Positions 1 through 7,593 of a DNA stretch of 22,315 bases are shown here, piece after piece. The translations under genes and the position numbers were made by a program. The notes under the pieces were generated by a model. The model did not search any database and was not told the DNA's origin. It saw nothing but the letters and a program-made list of their open reading frames with translations. Positions within the stretch are counted from its first letter, which is position 1. Each line of letters begins with the position of its first letter. This DNA comes from Clostridiaceae bacterium (GTDB lineage Bacteria; Bacillota; Clostridia; Oscillospirales; Acutalibacteraceae): NCBI GenBank assembly GCA_904501705.1, contig CAJGCA010000026.1, positions 1 to 22,315 on the forward strand. The letters run 5' to 3'.

Positions 1-1451
1 TCACTGCCCGCGAGGTCGGCGATGGTGCGCGCGACCTTTAAGAGACGGTCATACGCGCGCGCCGACAGCCCCATGCGCTCGAACGCGCCCTTGAGCAGGG
101 AGCTCGCCGCATCGGTGAGCGGGCAGTATTCCTTAAGCTTGCTGGTGGGAATGCGGGCGTTGCTGACGATGTCGGTGCCCGCGAAACGCCGCTGCTGGAT
201 TGCCCGCGCAGCATTGACGCGCGCGCGGATGGCGGCGGAAGATTCGGACTTATGTTGTGCGGAGAGCTGGTCGTATTCCACCGGCGGCACCTCGATGTGC
301 AGGTCGATGCGATCGAGCAGCGGGCCTGACACTTTGCCGAGGTATCTTTGCACCGCCTGCGCTGAGCAGGTGCAGGGGCGGGTGGGATGCCCGTAGTAGC
401 CGCAGGGGCAGGGGTTCATTGCCGCGACCAGCATAATGGAACAAGGATAGGAGAGGGAGGCGCTGACGCGGGAGATGGTCACCCGCCCATCTTCGAGCGG
501 TTGGCGTAAGCATTCCATCGACACGCGGGAGAATTCCGGCAGCTCGTCGAGAAATAAGACGCCGTTGTGCGCGAGGGACACCTCGCCCGGGCGCGGCACG
601 ACACCGCCGCCCGCGAGTCCCTGCGCGGATATGTTATGGTGCGGGGAACGGAAGGGGCGGCGGCGCAGCAGCCCGCCCGACGACAGTTCCCCCGAAATGG
701 AGTGGATCTTGGTACATTCGAGCGCCTCGGCGCGGGTCATATCCGGCAGGATGGTGGGCAAGCGTTTAGCGAGCATGCTTTTGCCCGAACCCGGGGTGCC
801 AAGAAGGAGAATGTTATGCGAGCCCGCGGCGGCGATCTCCATCGCACGGCGGGCGGTCTCCTGACCCATCACGTCGGCGAAATCCACCGTTTCCTCCTCG
901 CTCGCCGGCGAGAATTCTTCGGCGGCGAGCGGGGTCAGCGGGGCGTTTCCTTGCAGATGGGCGAGCAGGGAGGCGATGTCTGCGACGGGGTAGACGGTGA
1001 TACCGTCCACGACGGCGGCTTCGGTGCCGTTGTCGGCGGGGACGTAGACGTCCTCAATGCCCGCGTCGCGTGCCGCAATGACCATTGGCAACACGCCGCG
1101 CACGGGACGCACCGCCCCTTGCAGGGATAGTTCACCGATGAACGCGGCACGGCGTAGATTTGCTTTAAGCTGACCGCTCGCGCACAAGAGCGCCAGCAGC
1201 AACGGCAGGTCATAGACTGAGCCTTCCTTTTTGACGTCGGCGGGCGCAAGGTTGACGGTGATGCGGCTGACGGGATAGGTGAATCCCGCGTTCTTCATCG
1301 CTGCGCGCACGCGGTCGCGGGATTCCCGCACCGCGGTGTCCGGCAGACCCACGACATCAAAGCCGGGTAAACCCTGTGATAGATCCGCCTCGACCTCGAC
1401 CATAAAACCGTCGATGCCGCGCAGCCCCATACTCTTGAGAGCGGCAAACAT
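1..1451 (-). CDS. comM: ComM/YifB-family Mg-chelatase-like AAA+ ATPase (3' end cut by window edge)
   Basis: The reading frame opens at ATG 1449-1451 on the minus strand and stays open to the left edge, giving about 483 codons of a family usually near 500-510, so only some 20 C-terminal residues are missing. The N-terminus (MFAALKSMGLRGIDG) is the usual YifB start with its Lon-protease-like S5 fold. A Walker A (GTPGSGKS) lies near residue 218. A Cys-rich stretch typical of the family (NPCPCGYYGHP, then CTC) follows, then the LLDRIDLHIEVP block, and the visible end reads ARTIADLAGS. ComM acts as a hexameric branch-migration helicase in natural transformation of Proteobacteria; its role in Clostridia is not settled. 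A good ribosome site (GGAGG, 1459-1463) sits 7 nt before the start in the 16-bp gap after the ATPase gene, so the two are probably cotranscribed. Confidence 0.93.
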   Translation of the reverse strand, partial: MFAALKSMGLRGIDGFMVEVEADLSQGLPGFDVVGLPDTAVRESRDRVRAAMKNAGFTYPVSRITVNLAPADVKKEGSVYDLPLLLALLCASGQLKANLRRAAFIGELSLQGAVRPVRGVLPMVIAARDAGIEDVYVPADNGTEAAVVDGITVYPVADIASLLAHLQGNAPLTPLAAEEFSPASEEETVDFADVMGQETARRAMEIAAAGSHNILLLGTPGSGKSMLAKRLPTILPDMTRAEALECTKIHSISGELSSGGLLRRRPFRSPHHNISAQGLAGGGVVPRPGEVSLAHNGVLFLDELPEFSRVSMECLRQPLEDGRVTISRVSASLSYPCSIMLVAAMNPCPCGYYGHPTRPCTCSAQAVQRYLGKVSGPLLDRIDLHIEVPPVEYDQLSAQHKSESSAAIRARVNAARAIQQRRFAGTDIVSNARIPTSKLKEYCPLTDAASSLLKGAFERMGLSARAYDRLLKVARTIADLAGS

Positions 1452-1467
1452 ACGCCCGCCTCCTTCC

Positions 1468-4092
1468 TTATTTCTTGAACAGATGCACGATGAGTTTATA
1501 GATCTCGACGATGACCAGCGGGACAATGGAGAGCCCGATGACCGCGCCCCATGCGTTGATTCCCATCGGGACGAGAGAGAACACGTTCTGCACGCCGGGG
1601 ATAAGCAGCACGCCGAGCATGAGCGCCAGCGAGCCGAAGAACGCGCCGATCATATAGCGGTTGGACAGCAGGCCGGCCTTAAACAGCGAGTGGGTGGAGC
1701 GAACGTTGAGCGCGTGCACGAGCTGCCCCATACCGAGCGCGGCGAACGCCATCGTCTCACCGAGGGCGAGGTCACCCCATACTTTATAGCCGAGCCAGAA
1801 CGCGATCAGCGTGATCACGCCGAACATCGCGCCCTGCCAGATCGCCTGGGCGCCGACGCCGCCGCTGAACAGGCTCTCCTCACGACGACGGGGCTTGCGC
1901 TGCATAATGTCCTTTTCGGGCGGCTCCATACCGAGCGCCAGCGCGGGCAGACTGTCGGTGACAAGGTTCATCCACAGCAGCTGGATGGGCAGCAGGGGAG
2001 TCTGCCGCCACAGTAGCATCGCCGCAAACACGGTGAGGATCTCGCCGAGGTTGCAGGACAGCAGGAAATGCACCGCTTTACGGATGTTGTCGTAGATGCC
2101 GCGACCCTCGCGCACGGCGGCGACGATGGTGGAGAAGTTGTCGTCCATCAACGTCATATCCGCCGCGCCCTTGGCGACGTCGGTGCCGGTGATACCCATT
2201 GCGCAGCCGATGTCGGCGGCCTTGAGTGCGGGCGCATCGTTGATGCCGTCGCCCGTCATCGCGACGATGTCGCCGCGCTTTTTCCACGATTTGACGATGC
2301 GGATCTTGTCCGCAGGGGTTACGCGCGCATACACGCGGTAGCGGGTGATATTTTCGTCGAGCTCTTCTTCTGTAAGCGCTTCCAACTCCGTGCCCGTGAT
2401 CGCGAGCTCACCCTCGTGCAGGATGCCGAGCTCCTTGGCGATCGCGGAGGCGGTGACAACGTTATCACCGGTAATCATCACGGTGCGCACGCCTGCGGTG
2501 TCGCATTCGCGAATAGCGTCCTTGACCTCGGGACGCGGCGGGTCGATCATACCGACAAGACCCGCGAGCGTCAGATCGCACTCGAGCGCCTCAGAGGAGT
2601 AGTCGATGGGGGCGACGTCGAGGATCTTGAACGCGACCGCGAGCACGCGCAGGGCATCCTGCCCCATGGCGTTGTTGGCGGCTGCGGTCTCCTCCATATG
2701 CCCGCGGGTGCAGCGGGTAAATACCATCTCGGGTGCACCCTTGACGATAACGATGACTTGACCGTCCGCCTGATGCACGGTGGTCATCAGCTTGCGGTCG
2801 GAGTCGAAGGGGATCTCGCCGATGAGCGGCATATCCATCAGCAGCGCGGATTTTTCCAGACCGATGCGCCGCAGATAGGAGAGGATGGCAGTCTCGGTCG
2901 GGTCGCCGATGGCGATCTCCTTGCCGTTCTCCTCGGTGACCGAGGCGTCGGTGCACAGCGCTGCAAGGCGCAGCAGCTGGCTGAGTCCGACCTCGGGCTG
3001 TTCGCCGTTTAGATCGACCATCTTACCGCCAACGTAGGCGCGGCGCAGGGTCATCTTGTTCTGAGTCAGTGTGCCGGTCTTGTCCGAGCAGATGACCGAG
3101 GCGCTGCCGAGTGTCTCGACCGCGGGCAGCCGGCGGATGATTGCCTGCTGCTTGACCAAGCGCTGCACGCCGAGCGCGAGCACGATGGTGACGATGGCGG
3201 GCAGACCTTCAGGGATGGCGGCGACCGCGAGGGATACCGCGGTCATAAACATTTCCATCAGATCCATACGGAACAGAAGCCCGATGATGAAGATGACGAC
3301 GCAGATGCCGAGCGCGAGCAAGCCGAGCGTCTTGCTCAGCTGCGCCATCTTCTGTTGCAGAGGGGTGGAGTCGTCCTTTTCTCCCTCGAGCATCGAGGCG
3401 ATGTGGCCCATCTCGGAGCTCATTCCCGTCGCGACCACGACGGCAATGGCTTTGCCATTGGTGACACCGCAGCCGGAATAGACCATATTGGTGCGTTCGG
3501 CCAGCGGGGTGATGTCCTCGAACACGCCGCTTGCGTTCTTTTCGACCGGCAGGGATTCGCCCGTCAGCGCGGACTCGTTGCAGGAGAGGGAATACGCCTC
3601 CAGCACGCGGCAGTCCGCGGGTACGAGGTCGCCCGCCTCCAGCTCGATGATGTCGCCGGGGACGAGGGAGTAGGACGGGATGGTGGTGAGCTTGCCGCCG
3701 CGGCGTACGCGGGCGTTCGGCGCGGACATGTTCTTGAGCGCTTGCAGAGCCGCCTCCGCCTTGCTTTCCTGAAACACGCCGAGCATGGCGTTGAGCACGA
3801 CGATGGCGACGATGACCACAGGCTCGATCCATTCAAATGGCTTGCCGTGCACAAAATGGTCGTACAGGGCGAGTACCAGTGAGATGGCCGCCGCGATGAG
3901 CAGAATAATGACCATCGCGTCCTTCATCTGCCGCAGAAAGCGCTGAAACAGGGTCAGCGGTGCTTTCTCTTGCAGGCGGTTTTCACCGTATTCTTCCAGG
4001 CGCTCGGCCGCTGCGGTGTCATCCAGACCGCCCGCGACATCGGTGCGCAGCTCGCGCAGAACATCTTCTTGGTGGTGGCTGTGCCAGATCAT
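1468..4092 (-). CDS. Cation-translocating P-type ATPase, Ca2+ (SERCA/PMCA-like) type
   Basis: An 874-aa P-type ATPase with all the family landmarks: an N-terminal cation-ATPase domain (residues 1-70), TGES in the actuator domain (177-180), PEGLP in M4 (294-298), the phosphorylated Asp in DKTGT (D337), KGAPE for nucleotide binding (451-455) and TGDGINDAP (613-621). Ca2+-ligand residues known from SERCA are present: N681-x-x-E684 in M5 and NLVTDSLP in M6 (N709, D713). This supports ATP-driven Ca2+ export at the cytoplasmic membrane, as in Bacillus YloB-like pumps; Mn2+ transport is possible. The start at 4092 is preceded by GGAGG at 4102-4106 (9 nt). A two-codon frame (ATG ATA TGA, 4097-4089) overlaps the start codon. 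comM follows 16 bp downstream. Confidence 0.93.
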   Translation of the reverse strand: MIWHSHHQEDVLRELRTDVAGGLDDTAAAERLEEYGENRLQEKAPLTLFQRFLRQMKDAMVIILLIAAAISLVLALYDHFVHGKPFEWIEPVVIVAIVVLNAMLGVFQESKAEAALQALKNMSAPNARVRRGGKLTTIPSYSLVPGDIIELEAGDLVPADCRVLEAYSLSCNESALTGESLPVEKNASGVFEDITPLAERTNMVYSGCGVTNGKAIAVVVATGMSSEMGHIASMLEGEKDDSTPLQQKMAQLSKTLGLLALGICVVIFIIGLLFRMDLMEMFMTAVSLAVAAIPEGLPAIVTIVLALGVQRLVKQQAIIRRLPAVETLGSASVICSDKTGTLTQNKMTLRRAYVGGKMVDLNGEQPEVGLSQLLRLAALCTDASVTEENGKEIAIGDPTETAILSYLRRIGLEKSALLMDMPLIGEIPFDSDRKLMTTVHQADGQVIVIVKGAPEMVFTRCTRGHMEETAAANNAMGQDALRVLAVAFKILDVAPIDYSSEALECDLTLAGLVGMIDPPRPEVKDAIRECDTAGVRTVMITGDNVVTASAIAKELGILHEGELAITGTELEALTEEELDENITRYRVYARVTPADKIRIVKSWKKRGDIVAMTGDGINDAPALKAADIGCAMGITGTDVAKGAADMTLMDDNFSTIVAAVREGRGIYDNIRKAVHFLLSCNLGEILTVFAAMLLWRQTPLLPIQLLWMNLVTDSLPALALGMEPPEKDIMQRKPRRREESLFSGGVGAQAIWQGAMFGVITLIAFWLGYKVWGDLALGETMAFAALGMGQLVHALNVRSTHSLFKAGLLSNRYMIGAFFGSLALMLGVLLIPGVQNVFSLVPMGINAWGAVIGLSIVPLVIVEIYKLIVHLFKK

Positions 4093-4132
4093 ATCATACG
4101 ACCTCCGTTGATTTTTTAATAAACTATCTTAT

Positions 4133-4161
4133 AGTATATCATATCCCGATTAAAAAAACAG
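4133..4161 (-). promoter_or_regulatory. Possible promoter of the P-type ATPase operon
   Basis: On the minus strand a -10 TATACT (4133-4138) is preceded, after 17 bp, by a poor -35 CTGTTT (4156-4161), about 40 bp upstream of the ATPase start codon in an AT-rich divergent gap. The -10 is good and the -35 weak, so the assignment is tentative. Confidence 0.4.
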
Positions 4162-4249
4162 TATTTACAAGAAAAAATTTCATAAAATTCTGCTTTTTTA
4201 CAGAAATGTCATAGGAATTTTGAAAATTTGTAAACTTTTCGGAAATCCG

Positions 4250-4278
4250 TTGAAAAGCGGACAAGATTATGGTAAAGT
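4250..4278 (+). promoter_or_regulatory. Promoter of the small membrane protein gene
   Basis: TTGAAA (4250-4255), 17-bp spacer, TAAAGT (4273-4278): a good housekeeping-sigma promoter 35 bp before the start codon chosen for the downstream gene. Divergent from the ATPase operon. Confidence 0.65.
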
Positions 4279-4313
4279 ATAGTAAATGAACTGAAAACGG
4301 AGTGTATGCGAGA

Positions 4314-4865
4314 ATGGATACCTTTTTTGAACAGATTGTTAAAAAGAAAAAAACACCCGCAGAATGGGCGATCATCATTGGCACGATCGTTGTTGCCGCC
4401 GTGTTGTTGCTTGCGATACTCAATATTCCGAACCTGATGGTGATTCCGATCCTGCCGACACTTATTATGGTGGGTATCGGCTACGGCGGCTGGTGGCTGA
4501 TTACGAGTCAGAATAACGAGTTCGAATATTGCGTCACCAACGGCGACATCGACATTGACCTCATCACTGCCAAGCGTAAGCGTAAGCGCATTGTGTCGGT
4601 GGTCGGGCGTAAGGTGGAGAGCCTGTTACCCTACGATGCCGCGAAGGTGAACGAGAAGACGTATCAGCGCGTCGTCATCGCCGCCCCGTCGAAGAAGGAG
4701 GCGGTCCTTTGGTGTTTCACCTATCACAGCAAGAAGAACGGCCACACTCTCGTGGTGTTTCAGCCCGATCAGCGGGTGCTTCGCGCCCTTTTTGACGGCC
4801 TGCAGAGCCTCGTCAAGATCGAGACCCGTCGCGCAATGCAAGAGAAGGGCATACTGTTTGAATAA
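4314..4865 (+). CDS. Two-TM small membrane protein, DUF6106-like
   Basis: A 183-aa protein of unknown function. The first 17 residues are charged (MDTFFEQIVKKKKTPAEW), followed by two adjacent hydrophobic segments (about residues 18-37 and 42-61), then a soluble domain of about 120 residues with a basic patch (KRKRKR) and strand-rich blocks ending in TYHSKKNGHTLVVFQPD. From memory this matches the small clostridial family DUF6106; the label needs a profile search. A GTG at 4302 would add four residues, but it overlaps the only ribosome site (GGAG, 4299-4302), so ATG 4314 is preferred. It is a single-gene unit with its own promoter and a strong terminator. The C-terminal domain probably faces the cytoplasm, given the positive charges around the TM pair. 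Confidence 0.75.
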   Translation: MDTFFEQIVKKKKTPAEWAIIIGTIVVAAVLLLAILNIPNLMVIPILPTLIMVGIGYGGWWLITSQNNEFEYCVTNGDIDIDLITAKRKRKRIVSVVGRKVESLLPYDAAKVNEKTYQRVVIAAPSKKEAVLWCFTYHSKKNGHTLVVFQPDQRVLRALFDGLQSLVKIETRRAMQEKGILFE

Positions 4866-4868
4866 GTC

Positions 4869-4901
4869 AAAAAACGCTATGCTCCGAGCATAGCGTTTTT
4901 T
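4869..4901 (+). terminator. Rho-independent terminator
   Basis: A perfect 15-bp stem (4869-4883 with 4887-4901), loop CCG, with A-run and T-run arms, starting 3 bp after the stop codon. It separates the small membrane protein from nnr. Confidence 0.92.
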
Positions 4902-4930
4902 GCATACCGCCGATAAAAGGAGGAGATCCT

Positions 4931-6466
4931 ATGAAAAAAGCCACAGCTGAGGATATGCGCCGCATCGAGGCGCTCGCCGTTGACCGCGGGGATAGCTTTG
5001 CGTCGCTGATGGAGCGCGCGGGACAGGCGGTCGCAGAATGGGTGTTGCGGGAATGGTTGGATGCCCGCACCGCCGAGGGGCTGGACACCCGCATAGCGAT
5101 CGTGTGCGGTAAGGGAAACAACGGCGGCGACGGCTTTGTCATTGCGCGCAGACTCGCGGTGTTTGCGGATGTGACGGTGGTGCTCGCCGCAGGTAAGCCT
5201 GCCACCGACACCGCGGCGCAGAATTATTCTCGTCTGCCGAATAACGCCTTGACCGTGCTCGACTATACGCAGGAGCCGTATTTGTGCAGTGCTGCGGTGC
5301 GGCAGGCGGATATGCTGGTCGACTGTGTATACGGAATCGGCTTCCACGGGGAATTTTCGACGGGTCTTTTGCCGCTTTTGCGCCAAATGAATGCCGCTGC
5401 GAACTATAAGGTCGCGGTGGATATGCCGAGCGGGGTCAACGCCGACAGCGGCGTTGCTTGTGAGGGAGCATTCTCGGCAGACGTGACCCTGACCTTCACT
5501 GCCCTCAAAGAGGGGCTGAGCAGAGAGAACAGCGGCAGCGTGCAGCTGCTGGATATCGGTATTCCCGCCGACGCAGTGCGGCAGGTGCTGGGACAGAAGG
5601 CGATCACCGAGGAGATGGTGCGCGCCTGCTTCTCGCCCCGTCCGCTCGACAGCCATAAGGGCACCTTCGGGCGCGTGCTGCTTGTTGCGGGCAGCTATGG
5701 TATGGCGGGCGCGGCGATTTTGGCCGCTAAAGCGGCTCTGCGCAGCGGCGCGGGGCTGGTGACCGTCGCCACGCCGCGCAGCATCTACCCGATCGTCGCG
5801 ACGGCGGTGCCGGAGGCGATCTTCCTGCCGCTCGACGAGACCGAGGACGGGTGTCTCTCGTCCGATGCGGTCGAGCCGCTCGTGCGTCGCGCACAGAACG
5901 CGGACGTGGTGGTGCTCGGCTGCGGGCTTGGACGCTCAGTGGCGGTGACACAGTTGTTCTTGCAGCTTCGTCGCCGTGTGACCTGTCCGCTGATCTTGGA
6001 TGCGGATGGCATAAATGCGGTAAAGCCGCATATGTTGATAGAGGAGACGGCTTTTGCTCCTCTGATACTCACACCCCATCCCGGCGAGATGGCGCGCTTG
6101 CTTGATTCGACCATCGACGAGGTGCAATGCCACCGCGAGGAGATCGCACGGCGGTTTGCCGACGACTACGGCGTGGTGTTGACGCTTAAGGGCTATCATA
6201 CGCTGGTTAGCGCCCCCGGACGTCCGCTGATGCAGAATGACACCGGCAACCCCGGTATGGCGACGGGCGGCAGTGGCGACGTGCTCGCGGGGCTCATCGG
6301 CGGCTTGGCGGCACAGGGAATGGATCCGTATTTCGCGGCGATGTGCGGGGTGTACGTCCACGGCGCGGCGGGCGACCGTGCGGCAGAGAGACTGTCGCAG
6401 CACGCGATGCTGCCAAGCGATATGCTGGAGGAGTTGGGAGGCCTGTTTCTGAATTTAGAGAAATAG
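4931..6466 (+). CDS. nnr: Bifunctional NAD(P)H-hydrate epimerase / ADP-dependent dehydratase
   Basis: A 511-aa two-domain metabolite-repair enzyme. The N-terminal YjeF_N domain (about 1-215) epimerises R- to S-NAD(P)HX and carries GKGNNGGDGF (60-69) and a conserved Asp in DCVYGIGFHG (from D131). The C-terminal ribokinase-like domain (about 230-511) dehydrates S-NAD(P)HX using ADP and carries HPGE (383-386) and GGSGDVLAG (446-454, catalytic Asp D450). Both activities therefore look intact. The start has a strong AGGAGGAG site ending about 5 nt upstream. The lipoprotein gene follows after 11 bp with its ribosome site partly over the stop codon, so the two form one unit. In many Firmicutes nnr sits in the acpS - nnr - lipoprotein - alr - mazEF neighbourhood; acpS and alr are not here. 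Confidence 0.95.
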   Translation: MKKATAEDMRRIEALAVDRGDSFASLMERAGQAVAEWVLREWLDARTAEGLDTRIAIVCGKGNNGGDGFVIARRLAVFADVTVVLAAGKPATDTAAQNYSRLPNNALTVLDYTQEPYLCSAAVRQADMLVDCVYGIGFHGEFSTGLLPLLRQMNAAANYKVAVDMPSGVNADSGVACEGAFSADVTLTFTALKEGLSRENSGSVQLLDIGIPADAVRQVLGQKAITEEMVRACFSPRPLDSHKGTFGRVLLVAGSYGMAGAAILAAKAALRSGAGLVTVATPRSIYPIVATAVPEAIFLPLDETEDGCLSSDAVEPLVRRAQNADVVVLGCGLGRSVAVTQLFLQLRRRVTCPLILDADGINAVKPHMLIEETAFAPLILTPHPGEMARLLDSTIDEVQCHREEIARRFADDYGVVLTLKGYHTLVSAPGRPLMQNDTGNPGMATGGSGDVLAGLIGGLAAQGMDPYFAAMCGVYVHGAAGDRAAERLSQHAMLPSDMLEELGGLFLNLEK

Positions 6467-6477
6467 GAGCCTTGATT

Positions 6478-7002
6478 ATGAAACACCGATTACTTTTCGG
6501 GATACTGACGGTTGTTTTGTGCGCCGCGATGCTGTTCGGCTGCGGGAAAAAGCCCGATGACGCGGCAACGCCCGTGACGGCGGGATTTACCTGTGAGGTG
6601 GGTATTGCTTACCGCGGAATGAACCTGAAAGGGCAGCTCAGCCGTGCGCAGGACGGGCGCTTGCTCGTGACGCTTTCCGAGCCGCCGTCGCTCGGCGGTA
6701 TGGCGATCAGCTGGGACGGCGAGGAGATGGCGATGGAGCTCGGCGGCTTGCAGATACCCGTGAAAGCGGAAAACGTCCCGCAGGGGGCGCTGATCAAAAG
6801 CCTGTTGTCCGTGCTGACCACGGAGCCGACCGACGGTGAGCTGGCCGACGAGGGGTATACGGTGCAGGGCGAGGTCGACGGCAAGGCGTACACCATCGTG
6901 TGTGCACCCGATACGGGGCTCATCCGCTCGCTGTCCGTGCCCGACGACGAGCTGACGGTGACCTTTAACGAGACCGCTTTGCTGACTTCGGTAACCGAAT
7001 AG
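6478..7002 (+). CDS. Small secreted lipoprotein in the YdcC/LolA-like position
   Basis: A 174-aa protein with a lipoprotein signal: basic MKHR, a hydrophobic core, and lipobox LFG-C with C22 as the lipidated residue. The mature part has no cysteine-rich or catalytic motif and reads as repeated beta strands (VGIAYRGMNLKGQLSR, ISWDGEEMAMEL), ending in a region like the outer sheet of LolA-fold proteins. In Bacillus the lipoprotein YdcC occupies the matching position upstream of alr-ndoA; this one is about half that length, so kinship is inferred from position and character only. ATG 6478 is chosen because TAGGAG lies 7 nt upstream and the lipobox then falls at the right distance; the frame is open further upstream only inside nnr. 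Confidence 0.8.
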   Translation: MKHRLLFGILTVVLCAAMLFGCGKKPDDAATPVTAGFTCEVGIAYRGMNLKGQLSRAQDGRLLVTLSEPPSLGGMAISWDGEEMAMELGGLQIPVKAENVPQGALIKSLLSVLTTEPTDGELADEGYTVQGEVDGKAYTIVCAPDTGLIRSLSVPDDELTVTFNETALLTSVTE

Positions 7003-7009
7003 ATCAAAC

Positions 7010-7054
7010 GGCGGCGACAGACGATTTTGTCTGTCGCCGCCATTTTGCTTTTTT
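7010..7054 (+). terminator. Rho-independent terminator after nnr-lipoprotein
   Basis: A 13-bp GC-rich stem (7010-7022 with 7029-7041), loop GATTTT, followed by ATTTTGCTTTTTT. It ends the nnr unit and isolates mazF. Confidence 0.9.
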
Positions 7055-7070
7055 CACCTTGTCCTGTGTG

Positions 7071-7153
7071 CGTGCATAAGATGGATTGACAAGCTCTCCG
7101 TATAAAACACGGACAGGCCGCCCATACTGCTAATGCAGGAAAACTTATGCACG
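7071..7153. repeat. 10-bp inverted repeat framing the mazF leader
   Basis: CGTGCATAAG (7071-7080) and its exact reverse complement CTTATGCACG (7144-7153) enclose 63 bp. A smaller hairpin (TCCGT/ACGGA) lies inside. A TTGACA at 7086-7091 has no properly spaced -10. The second arm ends 21 bp before mazF, so in RNA the stem would sit just above its ribosome site (AAAGGAG, 7157-7163); in DNA it could be a paired operator. Confidence 0.45.
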
Positions 7154-7174
7154 ACCAAAGGAGAGAGAAATGCT

Positions 7175-7537
7175 ATGATGGTGCATCGCGGAGACATTTA
7201 TTATGCCGATCTCAGCCCCGTGGTGGGGTCGGAGCAGGGCGGGGTGCGTCCCGTACTTATCGTACAGAATGACGTGGGTAATCGCTTTAGCCCTACGGTG
7301 ATCGCGGCCGCGATCACCAGCCAGACGGGCAAGACCAAGCTGCCCACCCATATCCAGCTTCATTCGGTCGGCAGTGGCTTAGCGCGGGATTCCATCGTGC
7401 TGCTCGAGCAGATTCGCACGCTGGATAAACAGCGTCTGCGCGAGCGGATGGGGCGTCTTGATGAGGTGTCGATGAACCGCGTCGATCGCGCCCTGCAGGT
7501 GAGCTTCGGGCTGGAGACGGATGCGTCTGCCGAGTGA
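7175..7537 (+). CDS. mazF: MazF/EndoA (PemK family) sequence-specific endoribonuclease
   Basis: A 120-aa toxin nearly collinear with Bacillus subtilis EndoA: MMVHRGDIYYADLSPVVGSE, then GGVRPVLIVQND, NRFSPTVIAAAITSQ and DSIVLLEQIRTLDKQRL. Starting at ATG 7175 places Arg and Thr at 25 and 48, the same numbers as the catalytic pair of the Bacillus enzyme. EndoA cuts UACAU sites in mRNA and is normally held by the small antitoxin EndoAI, encoded just upstream. Here the 120 bp between the preceding terminator and the start hold no antitoxin frame. ATG 7178 is a possible alternative start. A two-codon frame (ATG CTA TGA, 7170-7178) overlaps the start codon. Confidence 0.95.
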   Translation: MMVHRGDIYYADLSPVVGSEQGGVRPVLIVQNDVGNRFSPTVIAAAITSQTGKTKLPTHIQLHSVGSGLARDSIVLLEQIRTLDKQRLRERMGRLDEVSMNRVDRALQVSFGLETDASAE

Positions 7538-7557
7538 TGAGCGCAAAATAACGAAAG

Positions 7558-7587
7558 AGCGGAGAATGGCGTTCGCCATTCTCCGCT
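7558..7587. terminator. Bidirectional terminator between mazF and murC
   Basis: A 13-bp perfect stem (7558-7570 with 7575-7587), loop GTTC. T-rich tails follow on both strands (TTTTGGTTTATTC on plus, TTTCGTTATTTT on minus). It serves the convergent genes mazF and murC. Confidence 0.88.
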
Positions 7588-7593
7588 TTTGGT

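Noticed and set aside
2068..3012. 314-codon frame on the plus strand inside the P-type ATPase
   Set aside because: It is antisense to the conserved phosphorylation and nucleotide-binding domains of the ATPase, and its own sequence is low in hydrophobic order.
7086..7114. TTGACA as a mazF promoter
   Set aside because: No -10-like hexamer lies 15-19 bp downstream; TATAAA is only 9 bp away.
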